A DNA stretch of 64,000 nucleotides from UBA1163 sp049513055 (GTDB taxonomy: Bacteria > Desulfobacterota > BSN033 > UBA1163). The notes beneath the pieces are model-generated. The model was not told the origin of the DNA and searched no databases. It saw only the letters and a list, made by a program, of their open reading frames with translations. The position numbers and the translations under genes are program-made. Positions 40,973-50,512 of this stretch are shown here, one piece after another. Location: the NCBI GenBank assembly GCA_049513055.1, contig JBEKWN010000006.1:1-64000 (forward strand), read 5' to 3'. Position 1 is the stretch's first letter; every line of letters begins with the position of its first letter.

Positions 40973-41698
40973 TTGGGAGAAAACTATCAGATTGATATTT
41001 CAGTGGTGGTTCCGGTCTACAATGAAGAGGAGAATCTTCCCGTTTTGATTCCTCAACTCCATGACGTGCTCCGGGGGTTGGGAAAAACGTATGAGATGAT
41101 TTTCATTGATGATGGGAGTACGGATCGTAGCCGTCGTCTTCTTAAAGAGATGGTTCCTCCGTATCCTGAAATACGAGTCCTTGGATTTAAGAGGAATTGC
41201 GGTGAGACAGTGGCAGGCGTAGCAGGGTTAAAAGAGGCAAGGGGAGAGATTGTCATCACCATAGATGCTGACCTCCAGAATGACCCCAAGGATATCCCCA
41301 GGATGTTGGAATACCTGAAAGATTATGACATGGTAACAGGATGGCGTCAGAAGAGAGAAGATTCTTGGGTCAAACGGATCACATCAAAGATTGCTAATAG
41401 GATTAGGAACAGCTTGAGCGGAGAGGAGATCCGGGACAGTGGTTGTACCTTCCGGGCTTATAAGAGGGAGTGTCTTCAAAATCTCAAATTGTACAAGGGG
41501 ATGCACCGCTTCATGCCAACCCTGGTAAAGATGGAAGGATTTCGAGTGATTGAAATACCCATTGCCCACCATCCCAGGAAATTCGGAGTATCGAAATATA
41601 CCACCTGGAATCGGATGTGGCGTGCCTTCATCGATCTTCTGGCTGTGAAATGGATGAGGAGTCGCCATATCCATTATGACATTGAGGAAAGGATCTGA
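40973..41698 (+). CDS. GT2 polyprenyl-phosphate glycosyltransferase (DPM1-like), copy 1
   Basis: 241 residues starting at TTG (40973), with GGGAG about 8 bases upstream and no ATG available before the conserved VVVPVYNEEENLP. IFIDDGSTDRS, TIDADLQNDP (DxD) and WRQKREDSWVKR complete the GT-A pattern of dolichol-phosphate-mannose-synthase-like enzymes, which make undecaprenyl-phosphate sugars. The C-terminal membrane helices of ArnC are absent; the LAB_N protein encoded next door could provide membrane anchoring. Paralog at 52187. Confidence 0.9.
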   Translation: MGENYQIDISVVVPVYNEEENLPVLIPQLHDVLRGLGKTYEMIFIDDGSTDRSRRLLKEMVPPYPEIRVLGFKRNCGETVAGVAGLKEARGEIVITIDADLQNDPKDIPRMLEYLKDYDMVTGWRQKREDSWVKRITSKIANRIRNSLSGEEIRDSGCTFRAYKRECLQNLKLYKGMHRFMPTLVKMEGFRVIEIPIAHHPRKFGVSKYTTWNRMWRAFIDLLAVKWMRSRHIHYDIEERI

Positions 41699-41699
41699 A

Positions 41700-42056
41700 A
41701 TGGAATGTTTTTCATTTTTTAGTTTCGTGACCGATTTCTTGCAAGACCTATCTGTGCGATATCCAAAATTTCAACTTGACTTCTGGGTGCTTTTCGGTTT
41801 TATCGGCCAGACGATGTTCACGATGAGGTTCATTGTCCAATGGATTGCGTCTGAGAAAAGGAAAGAAAGTATCATTCCGGTGGCCTTCTGGTACTTCAGC
41901 TTAGGAGGAGGGTTGATTCTCTTGGCCTATGCGATTCGCCAGATGGACCCAGTTTTTATCGCTGCCTATCTTCTCAATCCTATTATCTACTTTAGGAACC
42001 TGTACTTCATTTATAAGAAAAAACCCAATCCAGAAACTTCTCACCCGAACCATTAA
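41700..42056 (+). CDS. LAB_N (lipid-A-disaccharide-synthase N-terminal domain) membrane protein, copy 1
   Basis: 118 residues from ATG 41700, two bases after the GT2 stop, with GAGGAAAGG upstream. The LAB_N pattern is clear: FWVLFGFIGQTMFTMRFIVQW, ESIIPVAFWYFSLGGGLILL and NPIIYFRNLYFIYKK, three membrane segments. Such proteins are usually found beside DPM1-like GT2 and ArnT-like GT39 genes, as here. Function is unknown; a flippase or anchor for the lipid-linked sugar is plausible. Confidence 0.9.
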   Translation: MECFSFFSFVTDFLQDLSVRYPKFQLDFWVLFGFIGQTMFTMRFIVQWIASEKRKESIIPVAFWYFSLGGGLILLAYAIRQMDPVFIAAYLLNPIIYFRNLYFIYKKKPNPETSHPNH

Positions 42057-42134
42057 AAAGGAAGATGTTGCGCAGGCTGGAATGGGATGGTTAGACTGCA
42101 ATGGTTCTTAAATAGAGAAAGGGTTCTATCATTC

Positions 42135-43565
42135 ATGGAACGCGGGTGTTTTAAATTTTATCAGCAAAAGTGGACTCAGATCGTTCTGCTCTTAGGATTC
42201 TGTTTCGTACTTTACTTTCTTAACTTAGGTCAATGGGAGCTTCGAAAACCGGATGAAATCCGTTATGCTCAAGTCGCCCAGGAAATGGTTGAAGGAGGGG
42301 ATTGGATCGTCCCGCGTCTCTGGCCATCTCATCCATTTCATGGGGAACCCTACATGGAAAAACCCCCCCTTTTTTTCTGGCTCATTGCACTTTCCTCTTA
42401 TCTATGGAAAGGTTTTAACCCTTTTTCGGCGAGGTTTCCTTCAGCCTTTTTCGGGACCCTCACCGTGTTGTTTACCTTTTTTATTGGAAAGAATCTCTAT
42501 AATTCCAGGACGGGATTCGTTTCCGGTCTCATCCTTGCTACAAGCTTTTTTTTCGCCCGTTTTTCTACCCGGGCCAATATCGATGCCACCCTGACTTTTT
42601 TTATCACAGCCTCCCTTTTTTGTTTTCTCCAATGGTACCAGGGGCGCAGAGAGGGATCAGATGGGCAGAAGGATATCCGGAGGCTATCCATCTATGGATT
42701 TTATGTGGGGATGGGATTGGCCACCCTCACTAAGGGACCAGTGGGTTTTTTCCTTCCCCTGCTGGCCAGTCTGGTCTATCTCCTGATCCAAAAGGATTGG
42801 AAAAAGATCAAGAGAATGAGGATTCTTTCGGGAATGCTCCTATGTTTAGCTATTGTTTTATCCTGGTACCTTCCTGCGATACTCAAGGGAGGGCAAACGT
42901 ACCTCAATGAAACGCTCTTCCATCAAACAATCGATTATTATTCAAAGGGATGGGATCATCCCAAACCCATCTATTTTTATTTACGCAACTTTCCTGTAGA
43001 TTTTTTACCCTGGATACTTTTTTTACCTGGGGCAATGGTTTATGGTTATTCCAAAGAGGCTTTTGGGAAAAGGAAAGAGTTTCTTTTCCTTCTGACCTGG
43101 TTCATTGTGATCTTTCTCTTTTTCTCTTTTTCCAAGACGAAGAGGGACCTCTATCTTTTACCTCTTTATCCAGCCGCATCGCTCATGATTGGCAAGTTTT
43201 GGGGAGATTTTATTTTTGAACGGATAGAACATTTTCGAAAGGAATGGATCTCCTTACCGCTTTATGGTTTTATGGGATTGTCTTTGGCAGCAGGTCTAAT
43301 CATCTTTTGGGAGGTCTCTAAAAAATTTCCTTCTTATTTGCTCTATACTCTGCCCATTACCTGTTTCCTGGTCGGAGGTAGCATCGTATTGTTCTTTTTA
43401 TATCGCTTTAAAAAATATGGAATCATCTTTTTTCTATCTATTTTGATGGCAGCAGGGGGATTCTTTTATATAGAAAATATTCTATTTCCTTTGGAAAAGC
43501 GACTTAAATCTCCTCGTTCTATTTCCCATGAGATGAAGAATGAAATTAGTTTGGTCTCCCCTTAA
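42135..43565 (+). CDS. GT39 ArnT-like glycosyltransferase, copy 2, C-terminally truncated
   Basis: About 476 residues. The loop reads LRKPDEIRYAQVAQEMVEGGDW and the KPPLFFW motif is present, preceded by an insert (WPSHPFHGEPYM) not seen in the other copies. After the last membrane segment the sequence ends SISHEMKNEISLVSP; paralogs at 43654 and 50513 continue about 85 residues through a soluble domain (PGEKLAIYG...LISNR). That domain is missing. Start is uncertain: ATG 42087 is also open, but 42135 gives the N-terminus expected from the paralogs. Confidence 0.8.
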   Translation: MERGCFKFYQQKWTQIVLLLGFCFVLYFLNLGQWELRKPDEIRYAQVAQEMVEGGDWIVPRLWPSHPFHGEPYMEKPPLFFWLIALSSYLWKGFNPFSARFPSAFFGTLTVLFTFFIGKNLYNSRTGFVSGLILATSFFFARFSTRANIDATLTFFITASLFCFLQWYQGRREGSDGQKDIRRLSIYGFYVGMGLATLTKGPVGFFLPLLASLVYLLIQKDWKKIKRMRILSGMLLCLAIVLSWYLPAILKGGQTYLNETLFHQTIDYYSKGWDHPKPIYFYLRNFPVDFLPWILFLPGAMVYGYSKEAFGKRKEFLFLLTWFIVIFLFFSFSKTKRDLYLLPLYPAASLMIGKFWGDFIFERIEHFRKEWISLPLYGFMGLSLAAGLIIFWEVSKKFPSYLLYTLPITCFLVGGSIVLFFLYRFKKYGIIFFLSILMAAGGFFYIENILFPLEKRLKSPRSISHEMKNEISLVSP

Positions 43566-43653
43566 AGGGAGAATCCTTTCAGGCAAGCTGCGAATCTCGG
43601 TAAAAGCTTCTGGAATTATTTGCGTTTTAGGCGATAAAAGGAGGATTTTCAGG

Positions 43654-45312
43654 TTGTTAGAGAAGCGATTAACAAAAATCTATTCCCGGAAATGGGTTCA
43701 GATTGCCTTCCTCTTAGGATTCTGTTTTGTTCTTTACTTTTTTAATCTGGGCCGATGGGATCTCTGGAATCCAGATGAGCCCCGTTATGCACAGATTGCC
43801 AGGGAGATGGTGAATGGAGGGGATTGGATTCTCATGCATTTTAATGGAGGCGTATACGGAGACAAACCCCCCCTCTTTTTCTGGCTGATTGCTCTTTCAT
43901 CCTACTTGTGGCAAGGTTTCACTTCCTTTTCAGTGAGATTTCCTTCAGCCTTTTTCGGGACACTCACCGTTCTCCTCACTTTCTTCCAGGGCGAAAGACT
44001 TTATTCATCCCGGACGGGATTCTTCTCCGGCCTGATCCTGGCGACCAGCCTTCATTTCGCCCATCTTTCCACCCGTGCCAATATTGATGTCACCCTCACC
44101 TTTTGTACCACCGCTTCGCTTCTTTGTTTCTTTCTATGGTATCCATATGGCCAGAAGGAGGGAATTCATCACAACCGGACTATCAGGAACCTTTTGATTT
44201 ATGGATTTTATGTGAGCATGGCCTTTGCTACCTTAGCCAAAGGGCCGATTGGATTCATCCTTCCCCTTTTGGTGAGCCTCATCTATCTTTTAATTCAAAA
44301 AGATTATAAAGAAATTAAACGGATGAAACTGCTGCCTGGGATTCCCTTGCTTCTGGCCATTGTCCTGGCATGGTATCTTCCCGCTGTATTCTTGGGGGGG
44401 AAGACCTACCTTGAGGAAAATCTTTTAAGGCATACTACCGAGGCTTATGGCACAGGATGGACCCATCCTCGCCCGCTCTATTACTATTTCTATAATTTCC
44501 CCTTGAGCTTTTTCCCCTGGACCTTCTTTTTGCCCGCTGCAATTGTTTATGGGTGCTCCAAAATGACAATCGAAAAGAGAAAAGGGTTCCTTTTTCTTTT
44601 GGTATGGTGTCTCGTCATCTTCACATTTTTTTCCCTATCCAAATCAAAAAGGGCCCTTTACCTCTTACCTCTCTATCCGGCTGCGTCTCTCATGGTCGGG
44701 AAATTCTGGAGTGATTTTATCTCGCACCCATTGGATCAGTTTAGGCGTGGATGGATTACTTTCCCTCTCTATGGATTCATTGGGCTTGGTGTGATCGCAG
44801 GGGCTGCTACTCCGTGGGTGGCCTCAATAAAATTTCCCTCTTATCTGTCTTATAGTCTCCCCATCGCTCTCCTCTTGTTCGGGGGCAGTATGGTCATGAT
44901 GATCTTCTGTCGCTATAAAAATTATAGGGCTATCCTGTTTCTCCTCATCGGGATGATGGTTGCGGGATATTTTTATGCGTTTAGGGTTATTTTCCCTCTT
45001 GCCAATCCGCAAATGTCGGCCCGTTTCATTTCGGAAGAAATTACATCGCGGATTCAACCAGGTGAAAAATTAGCAATTTATGGAGGGCTTGGAACCGATC
45101 CTTATAATTATTACACTGGGGTCGTACCCATTATAAAATTTGATAATAGAGAAGCTTTTCTTGATTTTATAGGATCTTCAGAAAGAGTATTCTGCCTTCT
45201 CAAATTCCGTGATTTTTCTCGATTGTTCAACAGTGAAGGGGAACCGAAGGTCCAATTGATCGCCCGGCGCAAGGTGAGAAACGATGATGTTGTTTTGATT
45301 TCCAATCGATAA
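43654..45312 (+). CDS. GT39 ArnT-like glycosyltransferase, copy 3
   Basis: About 552 residues from TTG 43654, which has AGGAGG nine bases upstream; an ATG at 43540 would overlap copy 2 and adds 38 unmatched residues. LWNPDEPRYAQIAREMVNGGDW and DKPPLFFW are the ArnT-type motifs. It is closely similar throughout to copies 2 and 4, including FLLGFCFVLYFFNLG and FPSAFFGTLTVLLTFF, and keeps the C-terminal domain ending VLISNR. Copies 2 and 3 lie in tandem and arose by duplication. Confidence 0.85.
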   Translation: MLEKRLTKIYSRKWVQIAFLLGFCFVLYFFNLGRWDLWNPDEPRYAQIAREMVNGGDWILMHFNGGVYGDKPPLFFWLIALSSYLWQGFTSFSVRFPSAFFGTLTVLLTFFQGERLYSSRTGFFSGLILATSLHFAHLSTRANIDVTLTFCTTASLLCFFLWYPYGQKEGIHHNRTIRNLLIYGFYVSMAFATLAKGPIGFILPLLVSLIYLLIQKDYKEIKRMKLLPGIPLLLAIVLAWYLPAVFLGGKTYLEENLLRHTTEAYGTGWTHPRPLYYYFYNFPLSFFPWTFFLPAAIVYGCSKMTIEKRKGFLFLLVWCLVIFTFFSLSKSKRALYLLPLYPAASLMVGKFWSDFISHPLDQFRRGWITFPLYGFIGLGVIAGAATPWVASIKFPSYLSYSLPIALLLFGGSMVMMIFCRYKNYRAILFLLIGMMVAGYFYAFRVIFPLANPQMSARFISEEITSRIQPGEKLAIYGGLGTDPYNYYTGVVPIIKFDNREAFLDFIGSSERVFCLLKFRDFSRLFNSEGEPKVQLIARRKVRNDDVVLISNR

Positions 45313-45446
45313 CGTTACGGGGAAGAAAACGATTGCTCTCAAGAAGCCAGAGAGATGATGGTCCGGGCCGATGATATTTTCCCCGCGGCATTAACTGTGT
45401 TAAAATACGAGTAATTTTTAGCCAAGCACAGGAAATGTGAGGGTTT

Positions 45447-46406
45447 TTGATTCGACTGAATGTATCCATCATAGGGGCGGGTAGAACGAGAAATGGTATC
45501 GGCGAGTATATAGGAAAGTATTTCCATCAGCACGGAGCAAAAGTAACCTCGGTGCTGGGGACGACTGAAAAAACAAGCCTCCAAGCCTCTTCTGCTCTTC
45601 GGAAATATGGAATAGAAGCCCATCCCTATACAAACTTTGATGAAATGGTGAGAGGCGAAAAGCCTGATGCAGTGGTGATCGCCTCCCCTTCTTCTACCCA
45701 TTATGAATATCTATTGAAATCCTTAAATTCGGGACTCCATATCTTCTGCGAAAAACCCTTCCTCTGGGACGATCACAAGGATATTCGAAGAAGGATTGAA
45801 GATATTTTTGAGAAGGCCCGAGAAAAAACATTAACCATTGCCATGAATTCTCAATGGCCTTTTTCCATAGACTATTATGAGGAAATCTGCGGAAAGATCA
45901 GAATTAAAGAAACCAACAATTTTTTTATACGGATGTCGCCCTTTTCCCCAGGAAAAGTGATGATTCCAGAATCCATTCCTCATCCCTTGAGTATTCTTTA
46001 TTGCCGATTGGGTGCCGGAGAGATACAGAATTTGAATTTTGAATCGGATGGGGAAGGGGAGATGAGCATCAGATTTACCTATTTGTTTAGAACCTGGGCG
46101 TGTGATGCGTTAATAAGGTTGGTACACCAAAAGACCCCGCCCCGTGAGTTTTCTTTTGGATTTAATGATAAGATTGTTTTTCGAAGTCTGGATTTAAAAA
46201 ATTATGAAATCTATTTTCATTATGGGAGTAAAAAATTGAGGATCGTGGACCCCCTTGAGCTCTCCGTTAAAAATTTTATGGAGGCCGTTGAAAAGAAGAC
46301 CGAGCCTTTCATCGGGCCTCCTCATATTCTCCATAATATGTCACTGCTGAAAGAGATTTATGATGGCTTTGGCGAATTTGGGAAGAGAAATTTATGGAAA
46401 AGTTAA
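45447..46406 (+). CDS. Gfo/Idh/MocA-like oxidoreductase
   Basis: 319 residues, probably starting at TTG 45447 with GAGGG close upstream. SIIGAGRTRNGIGEYIGKYF is an altered NAD-binding start, VVIASPSSTHYEYLLKSL and HIFCEKPFLW (EKP Lys) are family blocks. The C-terminal domain is divergent and the substrate-domain His/Asp pair is not obvious to me. It overlaps the radical SAM gene by 13 bases, so they likely act in one pathway, perhaps making an unusual sugar or cyclitol. Confidence 0.75.
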   Translation: MIRLNVSIIGAGRTRNGIGEYIGKYFHQHGAKVTSVLGTTEKTSLQASSALRKYGIEAHPYTNFDEMVRGEKPDAVVIASPSSTHYEYLLKSLNSGLHIFCEKPFLWDDHKDIRRRIEDIFEKAREKTLTIAMNSQWPFSIDYYEEICGKIRIKETNNFFIRMSPFSPGKVMIPESIPHPLSILYCRLGAGEIQNLNFESDGEGEMSIRFTYLFRTWACDALIRLVHQKTPPREFSFGFNDKIVFRSLDLKNYEIYFHYGSKKLRIVDPLELSVKNFMEAVEKKTEPFIGPPHILHNMSLLKEIYDGFGEFGKRNLWKS

Positions 46407-47611
46407 AAGAAAGAGAGCACGATTTTAGCTCCAAATTGAGACAGGATGCCACCCTTCAAAGGCTGAAAGACTATATTCAATGGCAGAGAAACTGTGACGT
46501 CAATGCTCCGGATCGAGAGCGACTGATTTTCAGTCCGATCTCCATCAATTTAGATCTGACCTCTGCCTGCAATTTCTCATGCCCTTTTTGTGTCGATTCG
46601 AAGCTGATCAATGCCGGAAAAAGCTTGACCTTGGAGGAAGTAAAAAAGACGATCCACACACTCCATTCCCACGGTCTTCTCTCCGTTATCTTGATAGGAG
46701 GGGGAGAACCCACTCTTCACAAAGATTTTGGGGAGATCGTCCGTTATATCAAAAGTAAACGGTTACAAATCGGGATCGTGACCAATGGCTCAAGACTAGA
46801 AAAAATTGAAGCAGTGGTCGAAGAACTAAGAGAGAAGGATTGGATCAGGATATCCATTGATGCGGCCGGGGAAGGAGTCTTTAAAGATTTACACCTGCCT
46901 AAAACGCAAATGACTCTGAGTCGGATATTAGAAAAAGCAAAAAAGGTGAAAAAAAAGAATCCCGTGGTTTCGCTGGGATATTCGTTTGTGATCGTCTGGG
47001 AAGGCGTGGAGATTAACGGGAAGAGACTCCATCCCAATATGGATGAGATAGCCAGATCGGTGGAGCTCGCCAGGGAATTCTCCTTTGATTATATTTCCTT
47101 TAAGCCCTGTTTAGTCCGATTGAATGAGTCTCAGAGGGAGACGTTGCTTAAAAACGTTGAAAAAACGAAAGAAGAAGAGATTATCGATAAAATCAAGATG
47201 CATCTGCAAGAGGCCAAGCGTTTCGCAGGGGACCAAGTCAAGATTCTTGAAAGCTCAAACCTGAAGGCCATGTTAAATCAGGAAACGGATAGGATCAAAA
47301 GGCAGCCCAAAAGATGCCACATGCAATTTTTCAGAACCGTGGTGACCCCCTTCGGCATCTTTCACTGTCCGGCGTTTCGAGGAGTGGAAGAAGCCAGAAT
47401 TGGAGATCCGGAGGGTTACCTATCGGAAAGAAAATTCAAGGAAAGTCTCAAAAGTACAGCTAAATCGATTCTGACCTTTGATGCCGAAGAGGAATGTAGA
47501 GATGTTGGATGTTTTTACAATCGTACCAACTGGTGGTTAGAAGAGTTCATCCATTCCAAAGAAGACATCCATGAACTTGAAAAAGTTGAAAATGATAACT
47601 TTTTCCTTTAG
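46394..47611 (+). CDS. Radical SAM protein with C-terminal cysteine cluster
   Basis: 405 residues. DLTSACNFSCPFCVDSK carries the CxxxCxxC [4Fe-4S] site, IGGGEPTLH the SAM-binding GGEP motif, and IGIVTNGSRL the next strand. C-terminal cysteines (RCHMQF, FHCPAF, EECRDVGCFY) suggest an auxiliary cluster as in SPASM/twitch-type enzymes. The long N-terminal region before the core contains QWQRNCDVNAPDR. Radical SAM enzymes are uncommon in LPS clusters; the overlap with the oxidoreductase gene suggests a joint step. Confidence 0.85.
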   Translation: MEKLKEREHDFSSKLRQDATLQRLKDYIQWQRNCDVNAPDRERLIFSPISINLDLTSACNFSCPFCVDSKLINAGKSLTLEEVKKTIHTLHSHGLLSVILIGGGEPTLHKDFGEIVRYIKSKRLQIGIVTNGSRLEKIEAVVEELREKDWIRISIDAAGEGVFKDLHLPKTQMTLSRILEKAKKVKKKNPVVSLGYSFVIVWEGVEINGKRLHPNMDEIARSVELAREFSFDYISFKPCLVRLNESQRETLLKNVEKTKEEEIIDKIKMHLQEAKRFAGDQVKILESSNLKAMLNQETDRIKRQPKRCHMQFFRTVVTPFGIFHCPAFRGVEEARIGDPEGYLSERKFKESLKSTAKSILTFDAEEECRDVGCFYNRTNWWLEEFIHSKEDIHELEKVENDNFFL

Positions 47612-47656
47612 GCCAGGCCTTCGACAGCTTGAATACTTGGGTGGGTTCTGAATAGA

Positions 47657-48820
47657 ATGAAGATTCTCCATCTTTTCAGCAACTGGAAGTGGACAGGTCC
47701 TGCTGATCCAACCTTGAACCTCTGTAAGGGATTGGAGAAACGGGGGCATGATGTCACCTTTGTCTATCGAAAACCTCCTCTTCCGGTCGAGGATAGTATT
47801 GAGAAAAGGGTCCTCCAGGCAGGAGTAAAAGCCACGGATCGATTTCAATTGGACCATTCGGTGAAGTTTTACCATCTTTCCTTTTTACCGACCCATCTGC
47901 GTGACATTTTAGACCTCACCCAATATCTTCGTCAGGAAAAGTTCGATATTCTCAATGTCCACCACTCCCATGGCCATCTCTTGGGCGGGATCGCTGCCAG
48001 GAGGTCAGGCCATCCTGTGATCATCATTCGCACCGACCACAAGCGAGACCCTTTGAAGCCCAATTTGGGGAATCGCTTTCTCATCTCTCAGTTTACGGAT
48101 GGAATGATTACTTTTTCCGAGAGGGCCAGGAGAGAGGATGCAGAACATTTCGGCCTTCCTCTTGAGAGGGTAGGGAAGATCTCACCGGCCTTGGATTTAA
48201 ACCGGTATGATCCTCAGGGGAAATTTAAAGATATGAGGACTCTCTTTGGAATTGGATCAAAGGATATCGTTATCGGAATGGTCGCCCGATTTCAAAGATA
48301 CAGAAGGACGACTGTCTTTTTGGAGGCGGTGAAAAAGATTGCCAGGGAATTTCCAAATGTGAAGGTTCTCTTGGTTGGCCGATCGAGTCAGATGGAGCAG
48401 AGTGTCATCCAGCCCATGAAACAGCTCGGCGTTGAAAAGTGGGTCGTTCTCGGAGGATATCGGACGAATGACTATCTCGACACCTTAGCCTGTATGGACA
48501 TCTTTGTCTTCTTAATGGCAGGTTCTGATGGAACAGCCCGAGCCTTGAGAGAGGCCATGGCCATGGGCAAACCGGTCATTGTGGCCAATCGGGGGATGCT
48601 CCCAGAATTGGTGGAGGAGGGCATTTCAGGTTTGGTGGTGAATGATACCCCTGAAGAGTTGGCCGGGGCGGTCCTTCGACTGCTTCACCATCCAGAAATG
48701 AGGGAGATTTTAGGGAAGGCGGCTTATCAGAAGGCCCATCAGGATTTCCAATTGGATCGACAAGTGGAGGGCGTTGAAACGTTTTATCAAGAGATGATTA
48801 GACTCGGAAAGCGGAAGTGA
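47657..48820 (+). CDS. GT4-type glycosyltransferase
   Basis: 387 residues in the GT-B fold: KILHLFSNWKWTGPADPTLNL with the donor-domain hinge, DILNVHHSHGHLLGGIAAR, IGMVARFQRYRRTTVFLEAV and the donor-site EAMAMGKPVIVANRGMLPE (E-x7-E). Uses a nucleotide sugar in the cytoplasm; probably extends the LPS core or a related glycolipid. No Shine-Dalgarno is obvious. It follows the radical SAM gene by 45 bases. Confidence 0.85.
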   Translation: MKILHLFSNWKWTGPADPTLNLCKGLEKRGHDVTFVYRKPPLPVEDSIEKRVLQAGVKATDRFQLDHSVKFYHLSFLPTHLRDILDLTQYLRQEKFDILNVHHSHGHLLGGIAARRSGHPVIIIRTDHKRDPLKPNLGNRFLISQFTDGMITFSERARREDAEHFGLPLERVGKISPALDLNRYDPQGKFKDMRTLFGIGSKDIVIGMVARFQRYRRTTVFLEAVKKIAREFPNVKVLLVGRSSQMEQSVIQPMKQLGVEKWVVLGGYRTNDYLDTLACMDIFVFLMAGSDGTARALREAMAMGKPVIVANRGMLPELVEEGISGLVVNDTPEELAGAVLRLLHHPEMREILGKAAYQKAHQDFQLDRQVEGVETFYQEMIRLGKRK

Positions 48821-48884
48821 AAATTAGAGTAACAACAGTTATCTTTTTTAAAAAGTAAGGCTAACGGCTTACAACTCTTCCAAG

Positions 48885-50507
48885 ATGGGGACTTCAATTC
48901 TTAAAAGAATATCGAAAGGTGAGATCAAGGGTTGGGTGAGAGGGGAAGTGTTGGATAATCTTCCTCCCACTTTTTTTGATGACCCCACCTCTTCTGTTCA
49001 GGAGATGGGAGGAGAGGTCATCAAGGAGTCAACCTGGAGGTGGGCGGCTATTTTCTGTTCACCGAATGGTCGGAGGATTTTTTTAAAGAAAGATAAGACA
49101 AAGGGCTGGGCAGAGTATATGAAATATCTTTTTTCCCCCTCAAGGGGACAGAAAGAATTTCTCATCGCTTCCCTATTAGAGAGGAAGAGTCTCAACATCC
49201 CTAAACCCTTGGGCTGGATGGAGAGGGTCCGGAGGGGTTTGGTCAAGGAAAGTTATTACCTCTCCGAGGCGATTGGAACAGGGGTTTCATTTATCGAGGA
49301 GGTTGCAAAATCAAAAACACCTCATTCAATGATTGAATTAGCGACGACCGTGAGGAAGTTTCAAGAAGTGGGATTATTTCATCAAGATCTTCACGCCGGA
49401 AACTTTTTGTGGGATGGCGACTCCTTATTTCTCACCGATTTACATCGTGCCAAAATCGTAAAGCCCCTCTCCCTGAACCAGAGGTTATGGAATTTATCAC
49501 ACCTCTTCCATTCTTTAAGATCGATGTGGGGAGAAGGGGAACAACTTCAATTCCTGAATCAGTATTTTGAGGGGAGATTCGACGAATCTCAAAGAAGAGA
49601 AATGTTACATCAGCAGATTCATCCCGTTATGGGCCGCCTTCAAAAGAGGCAGTGGCGAAGCAGAACAAAACGTTGTCTGAAGGAAAGCACAGAGTTTACG
49701 GTTCAATGGGAGGAGGGGATTCGTTATTTTCATCGAAGGGATTTCCCCATGGGTCGTCTGAAAAGGGTGATGGAAGAGCACCAAGACCTGGTGAGAGAAA
49801 GACCCTTTTCCCTAGTCAAAAATTCTCCAGAAGTGATCGTTTCCATATTGAATGATGAAGGGGAGAAGATATGTTTGAAACAGTTCCGCACCCCTCATTT
49901 CTGGGGGCGGATGAAAGAACATTTCCGTCGCTCGAAAGGGCTTAAGTCCTGGATGGCGGCCAATGGCATGCGGGCGAGGGGCATTCCGTCTCTGAAACCC
50001 CTGGCTTTGGTGGAGAGAAAAAACTGGTTAGGATTGAAGGAGAGTTTTCTATTCATGGAGGCCCTGGCAAATGATCAAGAGATGGATCGATATATTTTAA
50101 AAGGGTTTGAAGATTTAAATAAAAAGAGGCTTTTTATTAAAACCTTTGCCCGTTGGCTTGATAGTCTTCATAAAATGAGTTTATTTCATAGGGATATGAA
50201 AACCTGTAATATCCTCGTCTCAGAAAAAGGAAAGACATGGGATTTCCATCTTCTCGATTTCGAGGATCTCCTCTTGGGGGAGAAGGTGAATCGAAAAAAA
50301 TTGTTTAGAAATTTTCTCCAACTCAACACCTCCACTCCTAAAGTCATCACGAAGATTGATCGCTTCAGGTTTTTTAGAGAATACCTCCGTCTCAACCCCA
50401 TCATAAAAGACCAAGGGATTTTTCTCCGGGGGTTAATGAGAGAAAGTCGTCGGAGAGGATTAGTTTACGTCTCGCCCCAGGGAGTGGTCACAGAAAGGAT
50501 GGAATAA
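48885..50507 (+). CDS. Tandem LPS-kinase-like (Kdo kinase/InaA) protein
   Basis: 540 residues containing two kinase-like domains. The first has LFHQDLHAGNFLWDG and LFLTDLHRAKI (catalytic HxD and metal DxH); the second has LFHRDMKTCNILVSE and FHLLDFEDLL. Kdo kinase/WaaP-type enzymes normally have one domain of 230-280 residues, so the gene appears to be an internal duplication or fusion. Both catalytic loops look intact. It likely phosphorylates Kdo or heptose of the inner core. A third, single-domain relative is at 53844. Downstream GT39 starts 5 bases later. Confidence 0.8.
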   Translation: MGTSILKRISKGEIKGWVRGEVLDNLPPTFFDDPTSSVQEMGGEVIKESTWRWAAIFCSPNGRRIFLKKDKTKGWAEYMKYLFSPSRGQKEFLIASLLERKSLNIPKPLGWMERVRRGLVKESYYLSEAIGTGVSFIEEVAKSKTPHSMIELATTVRKFQEVGLFHQDLHAGNFLWDGDSLFLTDLHRAKIVKPLSLNQRLWNLSHLFHSLRSMWGEGEQLQFLNQYFEGRFDESQRREMLHQQIHPVMGRLQKRQWRSRTKRCLKESTEFTVQWEEGIRYFHRRDFPMGRLKRVMEEHQDLVRERPFSLVKNSPEVIVSILNDEGEKICLKQFRTPHFWGRMKEHFRRSKGLKSWMAANGMRARGIPSLKPLALVERKNWLGLKESFLFMEALANDQEMDRYILKGFEDLNKKRLFIKTFARWLDSLHKMSLFHRDMKTCNILVSEKGKTWDFHLLDFEDLLLGEKVNRKKLFRNFLQLNTSTPKVITKIDRFRFFREYLRLNPIIKDQGIFLRGLMRESRRRGLVYVSPQGVVTERME

Positions 50508-50512
50508 ACAGA

